Below are positions 24,509 through 34,858 of a stretch of 64,000 nt of DNA, piece after piece. The translations under genes were made by a program, and so were the position numbers. Below the pieces are notes generated by a model. It was not told where the DNA came from. It ran no database searches and was given only the letters and a program-made list of their open reading frames with translations. Within the stretch, counting starts at the first letter, position 1. Every line of letters starts with the position of its first letter. The DNA is from Daedaleopsis sinensis (taxonomy: Eukaryota > Basidiomycota > Agaricomycetes > Polyporales > Polyporaceae): assembly GCA_033807695.1 (NCBI GenBank), contig CM066303.1, forward strand, positions 2,418,001 through 2,482,000. The letters are read 5' to 3'.

Positions 24509-25172
24509 TCACTGCTGCTCAGCGCGAACCTTCAGAGACTCTCCCATCGCATCAAAGCTCTTCTGAAGATTCCCGGAAATGAACCACTTGATGAAGTACG
24601 CCCCGATCCCGCCGAACACCTCGCGCGACTCGTACTTCGTCTTTCCGTCCTCCGTTGTGCTCAGCGCTTGCCAGCGCTCCGCTTTGATGAGCCATGCAGG
24701 TAGGAGATTCACCCAAGCCAGGCGATAAGTTGTGTCGTCAAAATGTGTGATCAGCTCAAACGCCTCGATGGTCTTAATCGTATCGTCCATGGTCGGCGGA
24801 ATGTGCGTCTGCATGAGGAGGTATTTTCCCTTTTCGGGTGTCTGGTCCTCGAGCTTCTTCTTTGACTTGTCGACGATGTCCTGAGCTCGCCTGGTGTGTT
24901 CAGAATGGTCAATCTGGATCCTGCATATCATACGCAGTCCGTTGCTTGGACCTACACGAAGGGATTCCTAGAGAAACAGCCAAGACATCAGTTGTCCTCA
25001 GCCTACTGTCAGCGTCACTGGTAGGGGTAGCATACCACTCTTTGTATTTCGAGAAGTCGCTGAGCACCTCCCACACCTTCTCTTTAGGTGCATCGATGAC
25101 TATGGTCACCCGCATCGTTAGTGGACCTGTGAATGAAGGCTCGGGCAGGTTGGTTGATGAATCGCTAGACAT
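24509..25172 (-). CDS. SRPBCC/START-like protein, copy 2
   Basis: Exons 25172-25036, a 12-nt microexon 24967-24956, and 24890-24509 give 176 aa, identical in length to the paralogue at 1202-1852. Exon 1 includes MRVTIVIDAPKEKVWEVLSD then FSKYKEW. The microexon adds N-P-F-V, and exon 3 starts RAQDIVDKSKKKLEDQTPEK and continues MQTHIPPTMDDT, ITHFDDTTYRLAWVNLLPAW and FGGIGAYFIKWFISGNLQKS. This is the helix-grip fold with a C-terminal helix. An in-frame TAG follows the microexon if the second intron (24955-24891, GTAGGT...CACCAG) is not removed. Splicing restores a complete domain, so this is not a pseudogene. Ligand and pathway are unknown. Confidence 0.8.
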
Positions 25173-26377
25173 CGGTTCCTGAGGCAAAGCGTCAGCCGTG
25201 ACCTCGATGCCTCACAGATGCAGAGCCACAGACATGAGATGTACGCCGGGCAACACGTACCTGAGCTTAGTCAACCAGTTGCGGTCCTATATGATGATGG
25301 TTGGGAAAGAAGCAACGTCACAAGAGACGCCGGATGTTTGCCGCATCCGAGGTCTGGGAAGGCATCATATCGCAAAGGGAAGATCTTCGAAATTGCCACA
25401 TACGGAAGGAAGGAAACACCCACGGTATTCGAGATACGAACCAGAGAAGGTTGCGAGCTATATGAATCGAACTTGAAGCACATATACGGTACGCACCACA
25501 GTGATTGTAGAGCTGTATGCGCATACTACACACGCCATGTTGGAGCGCCGTGGTATGATCATATTATCCGTTGAGTGCGGGAACGGCTATTGTACTGTAC
25601 GCTGACATTTCTGACACACACGCGGATGCTAAACTTCTTCATCTGCCTATAGCACTGTCCACACCTCTCCGTTCCTGATTCAAACTACTGTTAGGGTGGA
25701 GATCGTACGGTTGATGTTGATTTACGTACTCACTTGTTTAGTGGTTACAGGCAAATACATCTTCAAATCTGACCCTCACGCAAACATGGTTATTCAGTAA
25801 GGGATCCCATGCTGGATTCCCTCTGGAGGTTGTTCTGGTAACCGTCATGTTGTGTAAGGAACTCGTTGATGACAAAAGCAGAGTAACCGGGCGTACCTGG
25901 CCCGAAAGTCCAACGTCGACGAGGCTCACGAAACTGAGGCTTTGCGACAAGAATTTGAACGGTGTGTCAATGAAGAACGCAAAGAAATTCCGCACAGATC
26001 AGATCGTAACAATGATCTGATATATGGCCAAGGTTACACCCAAATATCGATCGGAACAGCCTTGATGGTTAGTAGAAGGACTCACCGTACTGGCATCTGC
26101 TCAACTGTCCTGGCATCCATGAGTGTAGCTGAGTAGAGTACTGGGTGTGGGTAGAACAGTGTGGTCTATGTTGGTGGTGGTGGTGTTAGGGAGAGAAGCA
26201 TAGTCGCATACCCGAGGATTATATAGTGAGTGCTCTTTATCTCAAGCGAGTCCGCGTACACACGTGTTCTAAATTAGATAACCAGTGCTCGTATCTCAGC
26301 TTTCTCGTCATCTAAGTACGCTGGTAGAATCCTCTAGGAGTAGTACTACATGCTATAAAGTCGGATGTAATAGTAAA
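25173..26377. other. Intergenic, left of the segmental duplication
   Basis: A possible minus-strand first exon begins at 26120 (MDARTVEQMPVR then GTGAGT), but I cannot connect it to a downstream exon. The frame at 25738-25995 contains a hydrophobic stretch without support. No gene called. Confidence 0.4.
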
Positions 26378-26550
26378 ACTGTTTGTGATTGAACAGGCCA
26401 GATCATTACAAGGGTGACAGCAGATATTGGCAGTCATCGAGTGCATTCGATATTCCATGACAATTACCCTCAAACCCCAGACGATAACCTAGACCCCGGG
26501 TATAAAGAGCCGACGAGGCTACTGGTCCCTTTTACGAATAGCGGACCTCT

Positions 26551-27369
26551 CTACAACTTTTCCATCTCCATCACCGACGACTTGAAGGCCGAACTGTCCC
26601 TGCTCAGCTTGACCCACGTGAAGGCAGCCAGGACAACGGTGTAGACAAACACTAGAGACATCCGCAGGTACCCCGTCAGCAATTGAAGAAGGCGGCGATA
26701 GATTGAGACCAGTTAGGAAGACACTCACGTAAACCTGCGGCAATGAAGGCGGCGACACCGATCGGCTTAGAGTCCTTGCACAGCGTAACGAGGTCGGGGC
26801 TGATTTTAATGAACATATTGTCGCAACTGTCCAGTCCCGGGATCTTCTTTAAGAAGTTGCCGTCATTGAACGCCGTCCCCCCGGTGGCGACGAAGAGGAT
26901 GGAGATAAGGACTGACAGAGACATCCTCAATGTCCCTCCGAGGAAGAGTGCCACAGAAAGACCACGTACGCGTCCACGGGAGCTCAATGAGTATTATCGA
27001 CTTGAGGGGGATCATATCGAGGAAGTCCAACCCCACCCTGGTAAGGGACAGTTCGATGTGAGCTGGGAATAGTACGAGCCATGGACAGCCAGCAGTCAGT
27101 AACCCACATGATTGGAACCGAGACCAGGGTCATTGCGGCAGCTGCGAAGCCCGTGTTTGCGTACTGGAACGAGACGTGTAGTTCGGTGGGGTCGGCTCCG
27201 GCATCTTGAAGGCGACCTTTGGCCTTGGTGACGATCGCGCAAAGTATGATCACGACGATGGCAGCGAAACTTGCGAGCACTGAGAACATCATGAGCAATG
27301 TGGATGTGAAAATGCTGCCCCAGTAGACTCACCTAGGGAGCCGAGGCGGTAGAGGTAGACAAAGCCCAT
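26551..27369 (-). CDS. Four-helix membrane protein, family copy A
   Basis: Five exons joined at good splice sites give about 186 aa. It starts MGFVYLYRLGSL. Helix 1 is VLASFAAIVVIILCAIV, helix 2 NTGFAAAAMTLVSVPIM, helix 3 LLISILFVATGGTAF and helix 4 AAFIAAGLLFVYTVVLAAF; the end is hydrophilic (SSVMEMEKL). The loop between helices 3 and 4 has a conserved Cys pair, LDSC... and TLCKDSKPIG. Topology and loop resemble MARVEL proteins, but I cannot assign a named family. Nearly identical copy B is at 30544-31360; copies C, D and E are more distant. A TATA box (27473-27479, minus) lies about 105 nt upstream. It is probably expressed, since splice sites and frame are intact. Confidence 0.75.
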
Positions 27370-27472
27370 CCCGGAGTGTTGTGTAGTGCGGAGGAGAGCG
27401 TGGAGGGCGGGGATACCAGATGTGAGCCCTTGTAGGTACAAGAAGAAGTCAGTATTTCAATAAGTACGCGTC

Positions 27473-27480
27473 TTTATATC
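27473..27480 (-). promoter_or_regulatory. TATA box of four-helix gene A
   Basis: Minus strand reads GATATAAAGACGCG, about 105 nt upstream of the ATG at 27369. The same element sits at the equivalent place before copy B. Confidence 0.55.
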
Positions 27481-28139
27481 AAACATCCGTCGTCGAGACT
27501 GCGGTCCAGATAATTTGTCGATAGTTACAGGAGCCGTAAGTGAGTCACTTCAGCCTCGGGGCCGCCCGCATGGGCAACAAGGCCTCCTAAGTATATCCTA
27601 ATCAGACAGCGAATGCGTCGAAGTGTCAAGAACATCTGATGTCGTGGGAGTTGAGAAACTTCGTATGCTGTATAGCTAGCGACATTACTTCCGAGTCTTT
27701 GATGAGGCCGATAGAGAGGCCGATAGAGCGATTCCGCTCCCGCGCGGGGTCAAGCGATGTCACATGGAGGATTGCCGGAGATGGTCCATTGGAAACGAGC
27801 ACAGGTACATCATATAAGAAGGTCGGATGCCTTGCAGTTCCACACTGTACCCCTGCACTTCAACCGCAGAAGGGCGCACAGCCTGCCTCAGAAAACGCGT
27901 GAGGACAGGGATACTTGGTCGGGAAGGGAAGGGACACTTACCTGCAACTTGTATCACCACGAAGAGAGATCGCAATCGAGCGACTTCTAGTCATGCACAA
28001 AACATTTCGTCTGCAGATCTGCCCAAGTGGTCCATAGTACATACTGGCATCTGGCATCGTTCGGAAGCAGCGAATAATTCATCATATCGCACGACTAATT
28101 CCGCGTTGATCAGTGTTGGCCATACTTACTGATCAATAA

Positions 28140-28816
28140 GCCTGGCTACTCACCCGGGTAAGCGACACAAAGGAGAAGAGTGAACACAGAGCCAGGAGCT
28201 CTGACGCGTGGAAGAGTAAATATACCACGAGTGGGACTGTATAACGCCAAAGAATATCGCCTCAGATGCGATGGGGGGCTCTCATAAACCCATTCTCCAA
28301 GGCATCCCGGCAGAGCAACCTGAAAGCAAGTAGCATAGTGAGCGCTCCGCACAGACGGTAAACTCCTCATCATATTGACGGCGGGGAAGGGATAGTGCTG
28401 GTCCCCGCGACAGTACCCGACCTCGAGAAGTCGGCTGTCTGCGGTGGCGGTGGCTACAACTGCGGTCTTATGCAGACAGCCGCTGAGTGGGCGATCGCCA
28501 CAACGAGTACCCTCCCAAAATCACTCACTGCTTAGACACAACTCGATACACGAACAAACAGCTCACGACCGGTGCAAAGAAGCTCGAAAAGCCCTGAAAA
28601 GCCGGCAGCAAGCGATCGAGAGAACGGAGCAGAGCAAGAGAGGACTCCTGATGGGGGACTGCGTGCGGCTGCAATTGATGACAGACAGCTATACTGTAGA
28701 CCAAGCTACTTATACGATAGCACGGCTCGGACTTATGTTGCGGAGTTCCGTCGTAGTATACTACTAACAGCATCAAGTTGGAGTTCCAGCAGACCCGCAG
28801 GTTTGTCGAGATGCAT
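28140..28816 (-). pseudogene. Decayed membrane-protein-like gene, duplication unit 1
   Basis: Matches 32083-32884 in the other duplication unit. A possible start at 28816 reads MHLDKPAGLLELQLDAVSS, similar to the start of the other copy. Downstream frames contain hydrophobic stretches (PLLLCSVLSIACCRLF) but meet stops, and the 5' splice site used in the other copy (GTAAGT) is ATAAGT here. No complete protein can be joined. It could instead be a real gene whose exons I failed to find. Confidence 0.35.
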
Positions 28817-28922
28817 GGCTGATTTCATTCGCAGATGCTAGCGCAAGTAGAACCAGAGCAGTATAAGTAGCTGAGTGAGATGAGTCCAATAGTTTTCATG
28901 GCGAACGAAGAACGTGATGATT

Positions 28923-30366
28923 CCTGGACACGAACTGTGTCGCCGCTGCCAGTCGTCCACCGCACGTGACGTTTGGCACCCCGACCCCTGGCACCCGGTG
29001 AGTCCGCGCTCTGTCGTCCAACTCGATCTTTAGTATCTATTGAGTCTCGGGTAGACCGCGCTGCGCGAGGTACCATCCAGTGGCATGAATTCTACTACAG
29101 TATACTTAAACATTCAAGTTGTCTAAGAGGGGTGGGTCAGACTATGATGATAAGTGGAAAACATCCAATTGTTGAACGGCCGTCTTCAAGTCGGAGGACA
29201 GCGTCCTCCGAGATGGCCGTCCTTGAGCTTGAGCTTGAAGCTTGAATACCAAAGTTCTCATTAATATTTGGTATGCATTAGTCGTGTCCAGGTCTGCCCG
29301 TCTGGGGTTCTGATGGCACTCATGGCAATCCTACCATGTCACTGAAAATCAAAGTGTGCAGCATACATTCAGCCTGTGTCTTCGATACAACACAAGTAGT
29401 AGTAGTTTGATATTTGAGGTATACCGCTGAACGTCTAGTACTCAGATTATGTCAGCCTGGCCGAGTCAGTCATGGTAGTGATTCGTCCGACAGCCTGAGC
29501 CTGAAAGAATGTCAGCATTAGCCAAATTTGGATTTGATTCAGGGTTTGCCGAAAGGTGAACGTTGAACGCTGAACCCGGACCGTGATACTTGGTCGAACG
29601 AGTCCAGTGACTCGGAACGAGCAGTGAACAGGCAATAAGATTGCCGCCCCTCGACTGTGTAGTTGTCGCGAACAAGGCGCCAGCTGCATTTCTGACGAGT
29701 TAACCCGCGGGGCGTCATACCGAGCTCAGACTCCCGAGGCACCCCCGGACAAAAGGAGCTGCGGGCCCGACAGTTCGGAGGTTTTCTAATCATCCTCTGC
29801 CAAGAACTAGTACTACTAGCGAGGTCTTCTGCCACTAGCACGGCAGGCGATAACAGTGCATCGGCGCACTTGAATTGACACTGCCATGTCCGCAGCGTCC
29901 CATGATGGCCGCACTTTCCCGTTGCATGTGATGACCCCTCCAACAAAACGCAGCGCCGCGTAACCTGCCGGCGCGTGACAGTGGACTCGGAGGACGAGGA
30001 GGGTCGCGTATGTACCACGACTCAGACGAATCGGGCACAGCGAGCCCCCACACACTGATAGGATGCTACGGCTCAGCGCTCAGCGCTCAGCGCTCAGCCC
30101 CCGAGAAGAACATAACTCTCTGAGCTCTCACACCTCCCTGGGCCTGACGAGCCAGTGTAGTGGTGCCGCCGGCGCCGCCGGTTTGACAGTCGGTGATAGC
30201 ATTGGCGCGTGCATTAGTGGTTCGAAGCAGAGCGGCGTCTCCGCAGGCGGTAATACGCTTGTTCTCTGGCACCGTAGACGTCCTCAGAAGCACTTTCCAG
30301 TGTTGTATGACTAGAGCATACCTGTGTGTCGTCTAGTGCATCGCTAGCAATTCTCCCTGGATGAAG
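28923..30366. other. Spacer between duplication units
   Basis: 1.4 kb with no supported gene. Contains a CTCAGCG minisatellite at 30072-30099. The frame at 29539-30018 (-) has no recognisable domain. Confidence 0.5.
30072..30099 (+). repeat. (CTCAGCG)3-CTCAGCC heptamer minisatellite
   Basis: Three perfect units and one variant unit, of the same CTCAGNN form as the arrays near 11 kb. Confidence 0.9.
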
Positions 30367-30543
30367 CAGAACTGTTTGTGAATGACCGGGCCAAATCATT
30401 ACACGGGTATCAGCACATATTGGCAGTCATCGAGTGCATTCGATAATCCATGACAATTACCCTCAAACCCCAGACGATAACCTAGACCCCGGGTATAAAG
30501 AGCCGACGAGGCTACTGGTCCCTTTTACGAACAGCGGACCTGT

Positions 30544-31360
30544 TTACAACTTTTCCATCTCCATCACCGACGACTTGAAGGCCGAACTGTTCCTGCTCAG
30601 CCTGACCCACGTGAAGGCAGCCAGGACAACGGTGTAGGTAAACACTAGAGACATCCACAGGGACCCCATCAGGAATTGAAGAAGTCGATAGATTGGGACT
30701 AATGAGAAAGACACTCACGTAAACCTGCAGCAATGAAGGCGGCGACACCGATCGGCTTAGAGTCCTTGCACAGCGTAACGAGGTCGGAGGAAAAGGGTGC
30801 TAAGTTGTCGCAGCTGTCCAGCTCCGGATCCTTCTTGAAAAAGTTGCCGCCGTTGAACGCCGTGCCGCCGGTGGCGACGAAGAGGATGGAGATAAGGACT
30901 GATAGTAGTGGCGGCATCCTCATTATTTCTCCGAGGAAGGATGAAAACAGACCACGTACGCGTCCACGGGAGCTCGATGAGTATTATCGACTTGGCGGGG
31001 ATCATATCGAGGAAGTCCAGCCCCACCCTAGTCAGGTATAGTTCGATGTAAGCTGGGGATAGTACGAGCAATAGACAGCCAGCAGTAACGCACATGATTG
31101 GAACCGAGATGAGGGTCATGGCGGCGGCTGCGAAGCCCGTGTTTGCATACTGGAACGAGATGGTGGTTATACTCCACTCTTTTCCGTCGGCATCTTGAAA
31201 AGGACCTTTGTCCTTGGTGGTGACGATCGCGCAGAGTATGATTACCACAATGGCAGCGAAGCTTGCGAGCACTGAGAGCATCATGAGCCATGTGGATGTG
31301 AACGGCCACCTCAGTAGACTCACCCAATGAGCCGAGGCGGTAGAGGTAGACAAAGCCCAT
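30544..31360 (-). CDS. Four-helix membrane protein, family copy B
   Basis: Same five-exon layout as copy A. It starts MGFVYLYRLGSL; helix 1 is VLASFAAIVVIILCAIV, helix 2 ends AAAAMTLISVPIM, the linker is VGLDFLDMIPAKSIILIELP, and the end is SSVMEMEKL. The first extracellular loop and the loop between helices 3 and 4 differ most from copy A (for example LAPFSSDLVTLC in place of MFIKISPDLVTLC), while helices and intracellular ends are conserved. This suggests the copy is under constraint rather than decaying. The stop is TAA here and TAG in copy A. A TATA box lies about 100 nt upstream (31462-31469). Function unknown; probably a membrane scaffold or MARVEL-like protein. Confidence 0.75.
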
Positions 31361-31461
31361 CTTGGAGTGCTGCGTTGCGCGGAGCAGGAGAGCTGGTCTG
31401 AGAGCGGGGATGGATGCGACCCAGCTGAGGTACAAGAAGACATTAGTCTTTCATTATGCGT

Positions 31462-31469
31462 CTTTATAC
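31462..31469 (-). promoter_or_regulatory. TATA box of four-helix gene B
   Basis: Minus strand reads GGTATAAAGACGC, about 100 nt upstream of the start at 31360, matching the position in copy A. Confidence 0.55.
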
Positions 31470-32082
31470 CAAACATTCGTCGAGACTGCGATCTAGATAA
31501 GTTGCCGATGGTTACAGTGAGTCACTTCATCCCTGGGGCCGCCCTTGCTGCTACATGAGCAACAAGGTCATCGAATAGTAGCTGTTAGTATCTCGTAATC
31601 AGACAGCGAACATCAGAATGTCAAGAACGTCCGATGTCGTGGGGATGGAGAACGTTGTAAAGGGGTACTATACTTACTACAGGCTGTATACGAAGTCAAC
31701 AAGAGCGTTGGCGACTCGAGCGTGCGGAGATGGTCATTTGGAAACGAGCACAGGTACATCATATAAGAAGGTCGGATGCATCGCAGTTCCACACTGTACC
31801 CCTGCACTTCAACCGCAGAAAGGCGCACAGCTTATTACCGACCATCACCAACCTGCTTCAGAACACGCGCGAGGACAGGAAATACTTGGATAGAAGTGAC
31901 ACTTACCTGCAACTCGTATACACCACGAAGAGAGATCGCGGTCAAGCGACTTTTAGTCATGCTCAAATCCTTTCGTCTACAGAAGCAACGAATAGTTCAT
32001 CTATCGCACGACTACTTCCGCGTTCGATCAGCGTCAGCCATACTCAAAGTTTCTGATCAATGAGCCTAGCTACTCACCCGGG

Positions 32083-32884
32083 TAACCAACACAAAGAAGG
32101 AGAAGAGTTTCACAAAGCGCGTGTCCCTGCATAGTTCCCTTCCAGGGTTCGATGAAAGCCAGGCACAGGCCGTGCCGCAGTCCGTACAGACTCCAGGCCT
32201 CTCTGATAGAGCAAGATAACACCATAAGGCGCCACAGAGCCAGGAGCTCTGGCTTCTCATAAACCCATTCTCCAAGGCGTCCCGGCAGAGCAACCTGAAA
32301 ACGAGTAGCATAGAGTGCTCCGCCCAGACATTAAACTGTTCATCCTGTTGACGACGGGGAAGGGCTAGTGCTGGTCCTCGCGACAGTACCCAATTTCGAG
32401 AAGTTATCTGTAGGCGATGGTACCGTGTACGAAAGGTGGCGGGTACCCCAAACGCCCGTCGACGAAGATAGATGCCACTTGTCCGTGCGCAGAAGGCGCG
32501 ACATGCGCGACGGTGGCTACAACTGCGGTCTTGTAAGATCTTATGCAGACGGCGGTGAGAGGGTGATCGCCACAACGAGAGCACTATCAACATCACTCAC
32601 TTGACAAGTTATAGACACAACGCGATCACATAGAGCCCGCCCAGGACCTCGAAAAGTCCGCAGCAAGTGATCGAGAAGATAGCAAAGAGCAAGAGGGAGC
32701 CGATATGAGACTGCGTGAGACGTGAGCTGCTCTTGTACCAGTGTCCAGCTCGGTTGATGACAGAGGGTTGCGCTGCAGACCAAGCTACCTATACGACAGC
32801 ACGGCGACTTACGTTGCGGACTTCTGTCGTACTAGCAGCATCAGGTTGGAGTTCTAGCAGACCCGCAGGCTTGTCGATCTGCAT
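32083..32884 (-). pseudogene. Membrane-protein-like gene, duplication unit 2, probably broken
   Basis: A possible first exon starts at 32884 (MQIDKPAGLLELQPDAASTT then EVRN) and ends at a good GTAAGT donor. A later stretch encodes SHIGSLLLFAIFSITCCGLF then EVLGGLYVIALCL, clearly helix-like, but it ends in a stop. A further frame (about 32083-32330) runs into another GTGAGT donor. I cannot join these into one open frame. The counterpart in unit 1 is more damaged. Confidence 0.35.
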
Positions 32885-32988
32885 GCTGACTTAGTTCATT
32901 CGCAGATGCTAGCAGAAGAAGAGCCAGAGCACTATAGCTGAGTGAGATGAATCCAATAGTTTTCATGACGAACGACGAACGCGATGAT

Positions 32989-33977
32989 GGTGGTGTGGTC
33001 AGAGATGTTAGGCGCTCCACCTTCGGATGCCCGTCGCTTTCTCCGAACAGGGAGGCTTGATCCGCGGCCGGCACTGGCTCGGAGTACGAAAAGGTTGATT
33101 TGCCGACATGACATGTCCCATCTCGGGTTTGCGTTTTAATCAGTGGCATCTACTCAAGTACTACATGGAGTTTCTATGCACTTCATGAGCGACGATAAGC
33201 TACAGTCAGCCTGAATCCGCATCAAACGAGTTCAGACGCATAGAACACATATCAGACATAGGCGACTCGAGCAGGGCCCGTTTGCGTACTACACTGGCAG
33301 AAGTTCGTTGCGCCCCATTGCTCCTTAGTTGAAGGACGCTTCCGGAACACCATACCGTGGGCTCCTGTTACTTTCAACAACGGTGGAGATCGGAGGAGAA
33401 TAAATAGTACTAGTAGTAGTATCTGAGGCTGTATCTCTGGTTGGCTTGAGCGAAAGCCGGATGCTTCCTGCTTATACTCGCACATCTGGGTACGAGATTC
33501 ATATTGGATTCGCAACGATGGAATAGTATTAATGTCCCTGCTGTGCATCAGCTCGGCTGTGAAAGCAACAAGTCTACATAGCACCGAGAGGCGTACTTAT
33601 CTTTTGGAGGTCTGTACAGGCGTCAAACAAGTCTGACAATCAACTTGAATGATATGTCTTGATACTGGCATGCGACCGCTACCACTTCGACATGGAGCCA
33701 GGGTAACAATGCTTACTGACCTCCAGACATGCTGTCGTGATGGGCGTCCGTGACATCCGCAGACCTACACGACCGCGTTGCACCGGGCATACGCGTCACA
33801 AGCCGACCGTCCATCTTGTCCGCGGTGTTGTCACGACTCATGGGGTTCACACTGTATGCCAGTTTCAGCGCGAAAGAACGTACATGAGTTGACAGCGAGC
33901 GACAGCAGGTAGTAGCGGGCACGAGCACGAGCGCACAGTCAACGTCAACCGGAAGTCCCATTCTGGAATACAATAAT
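32989..33977. other. Intergenic, right of the segmental duplication
   Basis: Short frames only, no domain or splice-supported model. Confidence 0.5.
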
Positions 33978-34746
33978 TTACGTCCTCTTCGCTGCCGCCT
34001 TGGGCATCTTGAACTCCGTCCAAATGGGCTTGCCGTTCGAGGCCTGCATGGCGGCAACGATGCCGAGGGCGGCGGTGTACAGAGCGACTGTGTGTAAAGG
34101 AGGTGATCATCAAATGTCAGCGATCAGCGCTACTCGGAGGAGTGGATGGGAAGCGGTGCTTACGGACGGCGGCAGAGAGAAGTGCGAACACGACGAGAGT
34201 CTGGGCATCTGTGCAGAGCCCTGAGAGAGTAGCGTTGTCGAAGGTGCAGGTCTTGAAGGTCGAGCTCGTCACGCCCATGGTCTTTACGCCAACGACAATC
34301 CAGACAATAACGAGACCCACTGCATATGGCCCGCTCAGCAGGAACCATACATCAGGCAGAAGGAGCACTACTCACACATCCAGAGGAGCTCAGCGAGCAC
34401 CGTCCCAGCATATGAACGCTCTTGGGCCATGTCGTAGAGCAGACTATTGCGGTTGCCATGAGGATTGGGGTCCAATCATATGATAACGGAAGACGCACAT
34501 CAATGGCAAAGAAAGGATGGTCACCATACCCGCCCCAACACCGAGGTGGGCGTACTGTATAGGCCCAGTGAACACTCCGACCGACAAGTTAATGGTGAGC
34601 GAGCTCATGGCAGAAGCGATGATAGCGGTAATACAGGCGACCGCTGCGGAGTAAGCGTATCTGCTCAGCTTTCGCGCACAAAAGCAGACAAATTAATCAT
34701 AATACGCACTCAGAGACACCTCGCGAAGGTAGATGAGCCACTGCAT
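33978..34746 (-). CDS. Four-helix membrane protein, family copy C
   Basis: Five exons, about 178 aa. It starts MQWLIYLREVSLSA. Helix 1 is YSAAVACITAIIASAM, helix 2 HLGVGAGMVTILSLPLI, helix 3 VGLVIVWIVVGVKTMG and helix 4 VVFALLSAAVLALYTAALGI. The tail is basic (EFKMPKAAAKRT). The helix 3-4 loop keeps the family Cys pair (FKTC...LCTDAQTLV). The order of exons and the last intron (phase 1, before the last part of helix 4) match copies A, B, D and E. A TATATAAG element lies about 105 nt upstream. Function unknown. Confidence 0.72.
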
Positions 34747-34850
34747 GTTGCGCAGACCGGTACGCAAGAAGGGATTGAGACGGATGACGTTGAAATAGCA
34801 CGAATGGGACCAGCCAGCAGGTGGAGAACCCGTGCCCCCGGCAGGGCAGT

Positions 34851-34858
34851 CTTATATA
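34851..34858 (-). promoter_or_regulatory. TATA box of four-helix gene C
   Basis: Minus strand reads CATATATAAGAC, about 105 nt before the ATG at 34746. Confidence 0.5.

Larger units (their letters stand above)
26378..28922. repeat. Segmental duplication, unit 1
   Basis: About 2.55 kb closely similar to 30367-32988 in the same orientation. Long matching blocks include the flank at 26432-26550 versus 30426-30543, the four-helix gene, the stretch around 27,790-27,890 versus 31,740-31,830, and the block around 28,890-28,915. Indels separate the blocks. Confidence 0.85.
30367..32988. repeat. Segmental duplication, unit 2
   Basis: About 2.6 kb partner of 26378-28922. It carries an extra stretch near 32,120-32,235 that unit 1 lacks, and lacks a different stretch present in unit 1 near 28,200-28,285. 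Confidence 0.85.

Noticed and set aside
24904..24955. Inactivating stop codon in SRPBCC copy 2
   Set aside because: The TAG lies inside an intron (GTAGGT...CACCAG) whose removal restores the frame and the family motif.
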